Source: Dunaliella salina (taxonomy: Eukaryota > Chlorophyta > Chlorophyceae > Chlamydomonadales > Dunaliellaceae). From it: a stretch of 12,798 nucleotides of DNA. Shown piece after piece: positions 6,783 to 12,798 of the stretch (within the stretch, counting starts at the first letter, position 1; every line of letters begins with the position of its first letter). A program made the translations under genes and the position numbers. Below the pieces are notes generated by a model that saw only the letters and a list, made by a program, of their open reading frames with translations, ran no database searches and was not told the origin of the DNA. Where the stretch lies: contig MU069684.1 in NCBI GenBank assembly GCA_002284615.2, forward strand, positions 16,710 to 29,507. The letters run 5' to 3'.

Positions 6783-6985
6783 GTGAAAGGCATGGAAAGT
6801 CTAACCAGGCCAAAGGCCGAGAATATGGAGGGAAGGTTCCCTATCAAGCAAGCTAGCAGGGGCCTCACTGCAGGGCCCTCAAAGCCTGAACTTGATACAG
6901 CTAGGTGAGGACCAGAAAGTGAGTTGATGGAAATCTGGAGGGCTGTCTACCATGCTCCTGAACGCCTGGACTCACCTTCTCCCAC
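6783..6985 (-). mobile_element. SINE copy E, nearly full length, minus orientation
   Basis: The blocks run in the same order as in copy C: GGAAAGTCTAACCAGGCC, AAAGGCCGAGAATATGGAGG, GCTAGCAGGGGCCTCACTGC, AGGGCCCTC, TTGATACAGCTAGG, GACCAGAAAG, then GTCTACCATGCTCCTGAACG and CCTGGACTC. The pyrimidine tail on the minus strand is short (complement of AAGTGAAAGG). It lies 190 bp downstream of the small two-exon gene candidate. Confidence 0.7.
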
Positions 6986-7385
6986 TCTCCACCGCTGCTT
7001 ACCAGCCATACATGGCACCACCATCCCCCCCCTCTTCCCCCCTCGGAAGCCCCCTGAAAATGAAGAGCATACCTGGTCATAATAATGGCTGTCTATTTTT
7101 GTGTGGCACGGTTTCCAGGCTTCAATGCTAGTGATTTAGCTTCTTGTTTGCTTAAGACCAGGTTCATAAGATGTTTAATCATGTATTCATGTTTTCATTC
7201 TAGAGAGTGCCAGCCACACCAAGTAAGATGATGTAAAGAGTTACTTTGTTATTCTGCTTGGATTTCTTGAGTTCCGCGTTTTGAGTCAGGTTCTAGTGTG
7301 AAAATGTTGAGGAGGAACATGCGTCACTATCTCTGATGAAGCAGGCTTGTACTTCTTAACCCTATAATGCTACCTACCATCAAAT
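6986..7385. other. No gene recognised
   Basis: AT-rich sequence with C-rich tracts at 7023-7044 and no long ORF. A pyrimidine tract plus CTAG at about 7202 followed within 20 bases by GTAAG resembles a splice pair but defines no credible exon. Confidence 0.5.
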
Positions 7386-7600
7386 AACCCTTGATCAAAG
7401 AAGGGGTGTTTAGTGTATCAACTGGTGTTCCTTCCATGGACAGATTGGCTATTTCCATGTGGTGTCAGTTGCAATGCATTATGGTTCAAAGTGTGCAGGC
7501 AGAAATAGGGCACAAAGCTGTGAGCCCCTTGGATTTTGTTGTCCATGTTTCCTTCTCTGACTGGGCTCAGAGCTCAATGTTCAGTTTGAAGGAAAAATGA
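7386..7600 (+). other. Open frame of 71 codons, doubtful
   Basis: Open between a TAA just upstream (about 7385) and a TGA ending at 7600. It reads EGVFSVSTGVPSMDRLAIS, then WCQLQCIMVQSVQAEIGHKA and a hydrophobic segment LDFVVHVSF. An ATG lies at about 7436. Its end abuts the A-rich side of SINE copy F. No family, splice site or neighbour supports it. Confidence 0.15.
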
Positions 7601-7700
7601 AAAAGTAAAACTCTGTATAGTACGGGAACCGGCGTGCATCAAGGGCAGACTCAACAGTCAGCACTAACGCTAACACTGGCAATGAATCCCGCCAACTGAG
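7598..7700 (-). mobile_element. SINE-like fragment F, diverged
   Basis: The plus strand shows GAAAAAGTAAAACTCTG, then GGAACCGGCGTGCATCAAGG and GCAGACTC. This matches the tail plus GGCCGCGTGCATTAAGG signature of the other copies in place and order. Sequence beyond about 7650 does not clearly match. It has the same orientation as the rest. Confidence 0.4.
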
Positions 7701-8021
7701 GCAAGCTATGAGCAACCAAGCTGATGTGGGTCCGGTGGGGCAGTCACCTGTCCATGTGTTTGCCCCCTCCCCCCCTATATGCAGCCTGCTCCGGAGCCCC
7801 CCTCCCCCCCCCAAATGAATCCCTCGGAGGATTTTTTTGGTCCTCCCATTTGTTAAGGGGCTGTTGGCAAATCCTTGTAGTTTATTGCTGTGGTGGTGTC
7901 AAATTCTGCACTTTTGCCAGTCTCACCTCTCTATCGCCCGCATTCAGCACGTTCATGCTTCTACCTTTTTTTTTGGTAATACGTGCCCAAAGACATGGCG
8001 ATGTCCCATGAGGGCCAATTT

Positions 8022-8208
8022 AGAAGGGGTGCGTGAGATAGAGGAAAGTAAGTCTCTTAAACAGGCGCTTCTGAATAGACAAGAACAGGCCTTAGCAGAG
8101 AAAGCTCCTAAAGTTCACAAAGCTCCAAGAAGCCCTCTGGGTGTCGTAGGTGGAGGCCAAGTTTCTGGAGTAGACTTCTGTGCTTCTCATTCTCTTGTTC
8201 TGAATTAG
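8022..8208 (+). other. Charged reading stretch, possible exon fragment
   Basis: Within a longer open frame (7837-8208) the last 60 codons read GVREIEESKSLKQALLNRQ, EQALAEKAPKVHKAPRSPLG, and so on, a Glu/Lys/Gln-rich segment that could form a coiled coil. The upstream half of the frame is pyrimidine-driven and unconvincing. No start, no clear splice sites and no family match; chance is quite possible. Confidence 0.15.
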
Positions 8209-8478
8209 TAGGGCTGGTTCTTAGTTTCAGCGCGCTGGCTGTGTCTGGGCACAGTGCAGACTTTTCTACACTTTTGGAAGAGTGAGCTGCTTGAACTCTG
8301 GCCTGTCCTTTCACACGTTTGGTATGCACACAACAATACGTCACAACATTACGTCAGGTAGGACTTTATCAGGGAGCAAGCCACAGTAGGCCGTAATTTC
8401 CCTTTCTGTAGAATTGCCTGTGCCGTGAGGGCTTGGACGGCAACTCTCAGTCCAGAAAACCTGGGAATAGCCGCAACC

Positions 8479-8496
8479 TGGTGCACATGTGCACCA
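8479..8496. repeat. 18-bp perfect palindrome
   Basis: TGGTGCACATGTGCACCA equals its own reverse complement. It is followed at once by AAACACGTGCACAC, giving two more GTGCAC-type words. The site sits just 5' of the module array at 8532. Confidence 0.7.
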
Positions 8497-8531
8497 AACA
8501 CGTGCACACTTTTCTTTTCCTTCTATCCAAT

Positions 8532-8693
8532 ACAGGATCCCCGCATAGGCTGCACTCAGATCTAGAAGCTTGCTCATGCTGCTTTGTTTTTGTGCCACAC
8601 ACAGTACTTGTGCTTGCTTTGCTTGTGCACACACACAGGTCCCCTTGTACAGGCTGCGCTCAGAGCTAGAAGCTCTTACTGCTGTACTTTTGC
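8532..8693. repeat. Two tandem copies of a GCTGCGCTCAGAGCTAGAAGCT module
   Basis: Module one, ACAGGATCCCCGCATAGGCTGC then CTCAGATCTAGAAGCTTGC, starts at 8532. Module two, ACAGGTCCCCTTGTACAGGC then TGCGCTCAGAGCTAGAAGC, starts at about 8635. Between them is GTGCCACACACAGTACTTGTGCTTGC. The same two sequence blocks alternate three more times at 10686-10983. The foldback element starts immediately after. Confidence 0.6.
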
Positions 8694-9639
8694 AGAGGGG
8701 GGTGACGGGCCCAAATTGCTGAAAATGTTCTTTCCAACTTTCTTTCTCAAATGTAACCATGCCAACCATTATCATTACAGAAATCGCCTTCTTCACCAAA
8801 AATGCATGAAAATTGGAGGTCTCCAGATCACTCAAAAAAGGCCTCAGATCACCCAAAAAAGGCCCACAGCTCCACACTAAGACCATTTTTTTTCCAAAAT
8901 AATATATTTCCTGCATATTCAAAAACAGAAAAGGAGGAGGTCAAAAATTGACCCTTTTGGCACCCCCTGTGATGCAATTTCTCGAAGGGAAATGGCTGAA
9001 AATCTGCAGATGGGGGCGACGGGGGCCTCAAATAGGGGTATTTTTCAAATATTCCCCAAACAAGGTACCCAAGGTCAGCAAGTTTCAAGCTTAAGACCAA
9101 AACGTCTTCCAACGCACTTGATCTTAAATCTTGCCAGTCATGGGCAAGGTGCCTAATCAGCCGCGGCGTGTACCCTACTTTTTACTAGCAAATCTCCATT
9201 CCGGACCATCTGCTGCACCAAATTGGATGATTCTTGGTGATTTGGAGTCCTTGTACCAAAAGAATGTCATTGCAAAAAGAATAGAGTGAAAAGACTCAGT
9301 GGTTGGTCAGAATTTCAGCCATTTTCCTTCAAGAAAATCTGGCACAGGGGGTGGCAAAAGGTCAATTGTTGACCTTCTTTTTCCCCACTTTCAACAAAGC
9401 AGGACGTTAGCATTGCATATAAGAGTTTTAAGTGCAAAATTTTGGGAGTGAAAATTGGTCCCAGGGTGGAGCTGTGGGCCATTTTGGGGGGATCTGAAAC
9501 CAGGAGAGTGATCTGGGGTCTACCAATTTTTGTCATTTTTTGGTGAACATGGTGTGATTATAATGGTTGACATGGTCATATTTGGAAAGAAATGGCGGGA
9601 AAGAACATTTTCAGCAATTTGGGCCAGTTGCCCCCCTCT
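8694..9639. mobile_element. Foldback element with arms over 300 bp
   Basis: The left arm (8694-9007) and right arm (9308-9639) are inverted copies along their whole length. Examples on the left are AGAGGGGGGTGACGGGCCC, AAATTGCTGAAAATGTTCTT, GATCACCCAAAAAAGGCCC and ACAGCTCCAC. These match the reverse complement of AAGAACATTTTCAGCAATTT, GGGCC, GTGGAGCTGTGGGCC and GGGGGATCTG on the right. At the inner end, GGTCAAAAATTGACCCTTTTGGCACCCCC pairs with GGGGGTGGCAAAAGGTCAATTGTTGACC. Identity is imperfect, with several small indels. The outer ends are AGAGGGGGG and CCCCCCTCT. No transposase is encoded. It may be a non-autonomous DNA transposon of foldback or MITE type, or two inverted copies of a longer repeat. 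No target-site duplication was recognised. Confidence 0.7.
9008..9307. other. Spacer of the foldback element
   Basis: About 300 bp without an ORF. Its distal part (9213-9310) recurs in inverted orientation at 10367-10463 with roughly 80-85 percent identity by eye. Weaker similarity extends back to about 9060, matching 10464-10625. The spacer is therefore itself a dispersed repeat unit. Confidence 0.6.
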
Positions 9640-10366
9640 GGAAAATCTGTATTTGACCAGCAGCCTTAAAAAAAAGTTGTGGAACACACGTCCAAAAACT
9701 GGCCATGGGTGGGACCCCCCTGACCCACCCNCCCACCCCAAAACCCCCCATGCAGTAACCCTACGCAGAGAAAAAGGGTACCAATCTGCTCCTTTTTGAA
9801 ATAGCTATCCATCTGCATACTCACCATACTGGAAAAGTGAGTTGCAGCTGAGTTATGGGACAAAAGCTGAGCAGCGGACGCCCATGCATACCTGCCCTTC
9901 CAGGCACCCACAACTGGCTTGCAAGTCCACACACAGCCCTCCTGACTTCACCATGCATAATCACATCATACATTGTCATTATCCTGGAAGTTTTAAGTGG
10001 TTTGCCGCATGTTCGCCTCTACACTCCCTGCCGCCCACACCCTTTGCGCGCATGGCACTAACTCCCAGCCATGCACACAGACCCCCCCTGTTACTTGATT
10101 TACCCAAAAAGGGTGCCAATAGACAGTTCTCGAGCTCAGGAATCCAATGGTGTCTTTAAAATTTGTTGAATTGGCCCAAAAAAATTCTGGAGGGGGGGTG
10201 TCCCAAAAAGTCTAGACCCCCCTAACCACCCACCCCCACCAACCTTCTCCAATTGGACCCATACACATATCATTCGATGGCCCTTGATCCCAGGATTCCG
10301 AACGTATAATTCTTAATTGGATTGACACCTGTGTTCCAAAAGTTATGCTTCCTGGACGCTCCTGAT
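9640..10366. other. No gene recognised; C-rich tracts and one unresolved base
   Basis: ORFs here cross poly-C runs or the N at 9731 and lack protein-like composition. Two C-rich blocks resemble each other in direct orientation: GTCCAAAAACTGG plus GACCCCCCTGACCCACCC near 9690-9730, and GTCCCAAAAAGTC plus GACCCCCCTAACCACCC near 10200-10232. This suggests a duplicated flank of the foldback region. Confidence 0.5.
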
Positions 10367-10463
10367 CTGACCAACTACTGGGTCTTTTCACTCCATTTTT
10401 TTGTGCAATGGTGTTTTTCATACAAGGGCTCCAAATCACCCAAAATCACCCAATTTGGTGCAG
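10367..10463 (-). repeat. Inverted copy of the foldback spacer
   Basis: The complement reads CTGCACCAAATTGGGTGATT, then GATTTGGAGCCCTTGTA, CCATTGCA, AGTGAAAAGACCCAGTAG and TTGGTCAG. The segment 9213-9310 has the same string of blocks with scattered substitutions. Similarity stops at 9310/10367, which is also where the right arm of the foldback begins, so the module has a sharp edge. On the other side it extends through GATAAGGCATGTTGCCC (10515-10531), the complement of 9134-9155. Confidence 0.6.
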
Positions 10464-10524
10464 AGGGCGGTCAGGTATGGTGTTCTGGTGGTGAAAAAGG
10501 TTCACACTGCGGCTGATAAGGCAT

Positions 10525-10627
10525 GTTGCCCTTAAATTGCATGTTTCAAGCTTACGTGTGTTGGATAGGGCAAAGCATGGGCCACATTTTTTCGTGCCAA
10601 GCTTGAAACATGCAATCTGAAGGCAAC
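10525..10627. repeat. Hairpin with 29-bp arms and 45-base loop
   Basis: The left arm 10525-10553 (GTTGCCCTTAAATTGCATG ... TTTCAAGCTT) pairs with the right arm 10599-10627 (AAGCTTGAAACATGCAATCT ... AAGGCAAC) at 26 of 29 positions, the inner 18 perfectly. The loop contains TTGGATAGGGCAAAGCATGG. Size and shape resemble plant microRNA-like foldbacks derived from MITEs, but no expression evidence exists. It overlaps the extended inverted copy of the foldback spacer. Confidence 0.7.
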
Positions 10628-10685
10628 TTTGGAACAATTAAAGAGAGTCTCCATTCCAGGCCTCCATCGCAGCCCTCTGGTACTT

Positions 10686-10983
10686 TTGTATCCAACATGG
10701 CACATGTGCTTGTTTTGGTCATTTACAAAACACAGGACCCCTTACACAGGCTGCGCTGAGAGCTAAAAGCTGCTCTGCTTTTGCTGCTTTGCTTTTGTAC
10801 CAAACATGGCACTTGTGCTTGCTTTGCTTACGTACCAAACACAGGTCCCCTTGCGCAGGCTTGCTCAGAACTAGAAGCTTGCTAATGTTCCAAACACAGA
10901 TGTGCTTTTGTGCCAAACATGGCACTTGTGCTTGTGTGCCAAACACAGGTCCCCTTGCATAGGCTGCGCTCAGAGCTAGAAGC
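10686..10983. repeat. Alternating two-module tandem array
   Basis: Module X (CCAAACATGGCACTTGTGCTTG) starts near 10692, 10796 and 10913. Module Y (AAACACAGGTCCCCTTGC, AGGCTGCGCTCAGAGCTAGA, AGCT) starts near 10728, 10837 and 10941. They alternate with a period of about 105-110 bp. The same modules occur at 8532-8693. ORFs on both strands here translate the repeat (for example SSERSLCKGTCVC on the minus strand) and are not counted as genes. Confidence 0.65.
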
Positions 10984-11010
10984 ACTGGGCTGGGTGGCTC
11001 CGCAGCACGG

Positions 11011-11400
11011 CAGCGGCTTTTTGAATCGCCTAGCAAGTGAGCTGGCTTCCACGCGCCCAGGTGTGTGCCTCTGGATCCCTTGCACAGGCTGTGGTACGAG
11101 CAACTAGGGACCAGCAAACTAGCAGGGGCCTTACCAACGGGCTAAAAGTAAGTGAGCAAGTGAGCTGGCTCCCACGCGCCAAGGTGGGCTTCTTGGTTCC
11201 CTTGCACAGGCTACGGTCAGATTGAGAAAAGAAAAAGAAAAGTCTACAGTGGACAGAGGCCGCGTGCATGATGGGGGGTTTCTCACAGAAAGTAGCAACG
11301 AGCAAGCTCGCCGGGGCCTCACCAAAACGCTAGAGCCAGCGGCTTTCTGAATCATCTGGCAAGTAAGCTGGCTGGCTTCAACGCGCCCGGTGTGTTTTTT
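11011..11400. repeat. Mosaic of duplicated blocks around SINE pieces
   Basis: AGCGGCTTTTTGAATCGCCT at 11011 recurs as AGCGGCTTTCTGAATCATCT at 11338. GCAAGTGAGCTGGCTTCCAC plus GCGCCCAGGTG occurs near 11032, 11155 and 11357. GGATCCCTTGCACAGGCTG near 11078 recurs as GGTTCCCTTGCACAGGCTA near 11198. A SINE-type GCAGGGGCCTTACCAA lies at 11121-11136. The pieces come in the same order, which points to segmental tandem duplication of a SINE-containing block of about 120-200 bp. Confidence 0.55.
11225..11337 (-). mobile_element. SINE copy G, minus orientation
   Basis: The plus strand shows GAAAAGAAAAAGAAAAGTCT, then GGACAGAGGCCGCGTGCATG, GAGCAAGCTCGCCGGGGCCT and CACCAAAACGC. Tail, GGCCGCGTGCAT signature and GGGGCCTCACCA block are in the same order as in copies A-E. 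The 5' part is replaced by the mosaic block described at 11338. Confidence 0.65.
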
Positions 11401-11441
11401 TGCTGTGGGAATGCTGCTCGATGCTTCTGAGCAACACTCTG

Positions 11442-11454
11442 CACCTGGTTTGTA
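11442..11454. repeat. Target-site duplication of SINE H, left
   Basis: CACCTGGTTTGTA, identical to 11668-11680. It touches the A-rich (plus-strand) tail of the SINE directly. Confidence 0.85.
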
Positions 11455-11667
11455 AGAAAGAAACATTTACGCTTGCCCTTTGGCCGGGTGCATTAAGGAA
11501 AGAGCTTACAGACCCCCACCAATAGGATCAACCCCGAGAAGGTACCAATTCCGCCCTGGCCAAACAAGCACTCGATCCGGGGACCTCCTCCTTGCCAAAC
11601 ACCTTCCTCGCCTTAAGACCAGGGTGCCTAACATGAGGCCAGTTGAGCTACCTTGGTAACCTTTTAC
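11455..11667 (-). mobile_element. SINE copy H: intact tRNA-derived SINE with perfect target-site duplication
   Basis: Read from 11667 on the minus strand, the element starts GTAAAAGGTTACCAAGG. It then has TAGCTCAACTGG, which matches the RNA polymerase III A box TRGCNNAGYNGG at 11 of 12 positions. After 60 bases comes GGATCGAGTGC, close to the B box GGTTCGANTCC with two differences. The body follows, then the family 3' signature CTTTCCTTAATGCACCCGGCC and a TTTCTTTCTT tail. Thirteen perfect duplicated bases flank it. The spacing between A and B box is longer than in most tRNAs. It encodes no protein and would depend on a LINE for movement. The perfect duplication marks it as one of the younger insertions here. 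Confidence 0.85.
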
Positions 11668-11680
11668 CACCTGGTTTGTA
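11668..11680. repeat. Target-site duplication of SINE H, right
   Basis: CACCTGGTTTGTA, identical to 11442-11454. The minisatellite begins five bases further on. Confidence 0.85.
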
Positions 11681-11685
11681 CAGCG

Positions 11686-11948
11686 TGTGTGGTCCTGCCC
11701 TGGCAATAATGGGGTGTGGAACCCCCCTCTGGCAAGAATGGGGTGTGGTCCTGCCCTGGCAATAATGGGGTGTGACCCCCCCCCCCCTGGCAATAATGGG
11801 GTGTGGAACCACCCCCTGACAATAATCAGGTGTGGTCCTGCCCTGGCAATAATGGGGTGTGGAACCCCCCCACCCCTGGCAATAATGGGGTGTGGACCCG
11901 CCCCCCTGGCAATAATAGGGTTTGGTCCTTCCCTGGCAATAATGGGGT
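11686..11948. repeat. Minisatellite, nine units of 27-33 bp
   Basis: Each unit ends in CTGGCAATAATGGGGTGTGG or a variant (CAAGAATGG, CAATAATCAGG, CAATAATAGGG). Two leader types precede it: TCCTGCC (units near 11691, 11750, 11835 and, as TCCTTCC, 11926) and AACCCCCC-like C-runs of variable length (the rest). The types are interleaved rather than random. A 95-codon minus-strand ORF and an 89-codon plus-strand ORF here are translated repeat. Confidence 0.85.
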
Positions 11949-12098
11949 TACACTGAAAAAGGAAAAGGAAAAACTACTCTATTAGACATTGTCCGGTAGC
12001 ATTGGGGATACGCTGCCTTATGTCCACCTCTGTGGGTCACAAACCTTCCTGATGCTTTCATCATCACGTTTCAGCCTTGCAGTGTTACGCTTTGACCG

Positions 12099-12530
12099 AT
12101 GGCTTCTTTGTCCATAAACCTGTGCCCCTGTGGGCCACACATTTTTTTTCTGTGTATGGTGCCACATTTGCTGTTGCCTGTCAATATTGGCTGGTCAAAT
12201 CTGCAGGCAGCACAGCAGCGCCTGCTGCTGCAGGAGCAGGAGCATCTCCAGGTGCAGGGAGCAACTCCACCCAGGACAGGGAGGGCACGCGTCCAGGAAC
12301 TGTGGCACCCCCCAGCTGCACCAGCAGTGCCAACTTGGTGCCATCACCCACCATTGTGTGGGCAGGCTACGTCTGGTCCATGTATGTGTGGTGGCTTTCA
12401 CTTGTTTGCTGTGGTGGCTGATGATCACCCACCATTGTGTAGGCAGGCTACGTCTGGTCCATGTATGTGTTGTGGCTTTCTCTTGTGTGCTGCGGTGGCT
12501 GATGGTAGTGTTACAAATAATGACAGGTGA
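12099..12530 (+). CDS. Doubtful ORF of 143 codons with an internal duplication
   Basis: The frame starts with ATG at 12099. It includes a Gln/Leu/Glu helix-like stretch (AAQQRLLLQEQEHLQVQG, encoded from about 12209). It then has two tandem copies of a 27-residue unit beginning HHPPLCGQATSGPCMC, because an 81-bp DNA duplication (12343-12423 and 12424-12504) is a multiple of three. A possible splice acceptor (TGGTCAAATCTGCAG) ends at 12206, just before the helix. Codons of the duplicated part look no more protein-like than other frames. An overlapping 114-codon frame from 12077 and a minus-strand frame are also open. No family is recognised. The exon from 12207 is the most believable part. Confidence 0.25.
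   Translation: MASLSINLCPCGPHIFFLCMVPHLLLPVNIGWSNLQAAQQRLLLQEQEHLQVQGATPPRTGRARVQELWHPPAAPAVPTWCHHPPLCGQATSGPCMCGGFHLFAVVADDHPPLCRQATSGPCMCCGFLLCAAVADGSVTNNDR
12343..12504. repeat. Tandem duplication, 81-bp unit, two copies
   Basis: ATCACCCACCATTGTGTGGG at 12343 and ATCACCCACCATTGTGTAGG at 12424 begin the copies. Each runs through GCAGGCTACGTCTGGTCC, ATGTATGTGT and GGTGGCTGATG. Only a handful of substitutions separate them, so the duplication is fairly recent. Confidence 0.85.
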
Positions 12531-12582
12531 AAGTGATAAGTATGACATTGGAATGGGGTTAGTGGAAGTTTTTATACCACCA

Positions 12583-12798
12583 TTCAAATGTCATCTCTAT
12601 CACCAGAGATTTTCTTTTCCCCGATCAAATGGAAGTAGTTCGTTCAAATGTCATCTCTATCACCAGAGCTTTGCTTTCCCCCGATCAAATGGAAGCAGTC
12701 CATTCAAATGTCATCTCTATCACCAGAGCTTTGCTTTCCCCCGATCAAATGGAAGCAGTTCGCTCAAATGTCATCTCTATCACCAGAGCTTTGCTTTC
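12583..12798. repeat. 60-bp satellite array, continuing beyond the window
   Basis: CATTCAAATGTCATCTCTAT followed by CACCAGAGCTTTGCTTTCCC and CCGATCAAATGGAAGCAGT repeats with an exact 60-bp period, 3.6 copies to the end of the window. The first copy is the most diverged (AGATTTTCTTTTCCCC, GTAGT), as expected at an array edge. Unit junctions alternate between a TTCG type and a TCCA type, hinting at a 120-bp higher-order unit. No upstream sequence resembles it. Confidence 0.9.

Noticed and set aside
8341..8922. 193-codon minus-strand ORF
   Set aside because: It runs from a module array into the left arm of the foldback element and has no protein-like or family features.
9530..9932. ORFs crossing the unresolved base at 9731
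   Set aside because: Frame across the N and C-runs is unreliable, and the sequence is foldback arm plus C-rich repeat.
10719..11466. Several minus-strand ORFs with SSERSLCKGTCVC-like repeats
   Set aside because: They translate the two-module array and SINE mosaic; repeats in the protein follow repeats in the DNA.
11540..11667. A functional tRNA gene on the minus strand
   Set aside because: A and B boxes are present, but no complete cloverleaf with 7-bp acceptor pairing can be drawn, and target-site duplications show it is a SINE head.
11506..11956. ORFs of 89-95 codons on both strands with GNNGVW or ILARGG repeats
   Set aside because: Translated minisatellite, partly overlapping SINE H.

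Overview
The window looks like repeat-rich nuclear DNA from a multicellular or complex eukaryote. It holds a non-LTR retrotransposon (LINE) fragment, many tRNA-type short interspersed elements (SINEs), several tandem arrays, and short open stretches bounded by splice-like sites (CAG|GTGAAG, GAG|GTAAGT, pyrimidine tract plus AG). There are no bacterial-style operons, no ribosome-binding-site-led gene rows, no CRISPR arrays and no long ORFs. The lineage cannot be fixed from sequence alone. A plant or streptophyte alga is a weak guess. Two unresolved bases (about 3362 and 9731) sit in poly-C tracts, as expected of an assembled genome.

Layout. 1-800: short direct and inverted repeats, including a near-perfect 68-bp hairpin (156-223). 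800-1490: a Ser/Pro/Ala-rich, acidic-patch reading frame that could be an exon. 1590-3290: a SINE copy, then a second SINE copy (B) split by a 5'-truncated LINE (2494-3107) with a 13-bp perfect target-site duplication. The LINE keeps the Cys/His C-terminal motif of its reverse-transcriptase ORF. 3470-3640: a possible small exon. 3721-4865: a degenerate array built on a TGCACATTCTGCA-like core, interrupted by a full-length SINE (C). 4870-5620: a 20-bp perfect palindrome, a duplicated 52-bp block and a possible exon. 5745-7700: further SINE copies (D, E, F) around the best gene candidate, a two-exon 70-residue membrane-type protein (6175-6300 joined to 6506-6592). 7700-8480: weak ORFs only. 8480-10630: a 946-bp foldback element with arms over 300 bp, whose spacer recurs in inverted orientation 1 kb downstream, and a separate 29-bp-arm hairpin. 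10690-11400: mosaic duplications of small modules with more SINE pieces. 11455-11667: an intact tRNA-headed SINE (H) on the minus strand, flanked by a perfect 13-bp duplication. 11686-11948: a 27-33-bp minisatellite of alternating subunits. 12099-12530: an ORF with an in-frame 81-bp tandem duplication. 12583-end: a 60-bp satellite running off the window.

The main conclusion is a history of nested insertion. All eight SINE-like copies lie in the same orientation. At least two different 5' regions share one 3' domain. One SINE was later invaded by a LINE, and another landed inside the tandem array. Nothing resembles a defence, biosynthetic or secretion system. The most novel items are the SINE family with its shared 3' end, the foldback element, and the small two-exon gene candidate.
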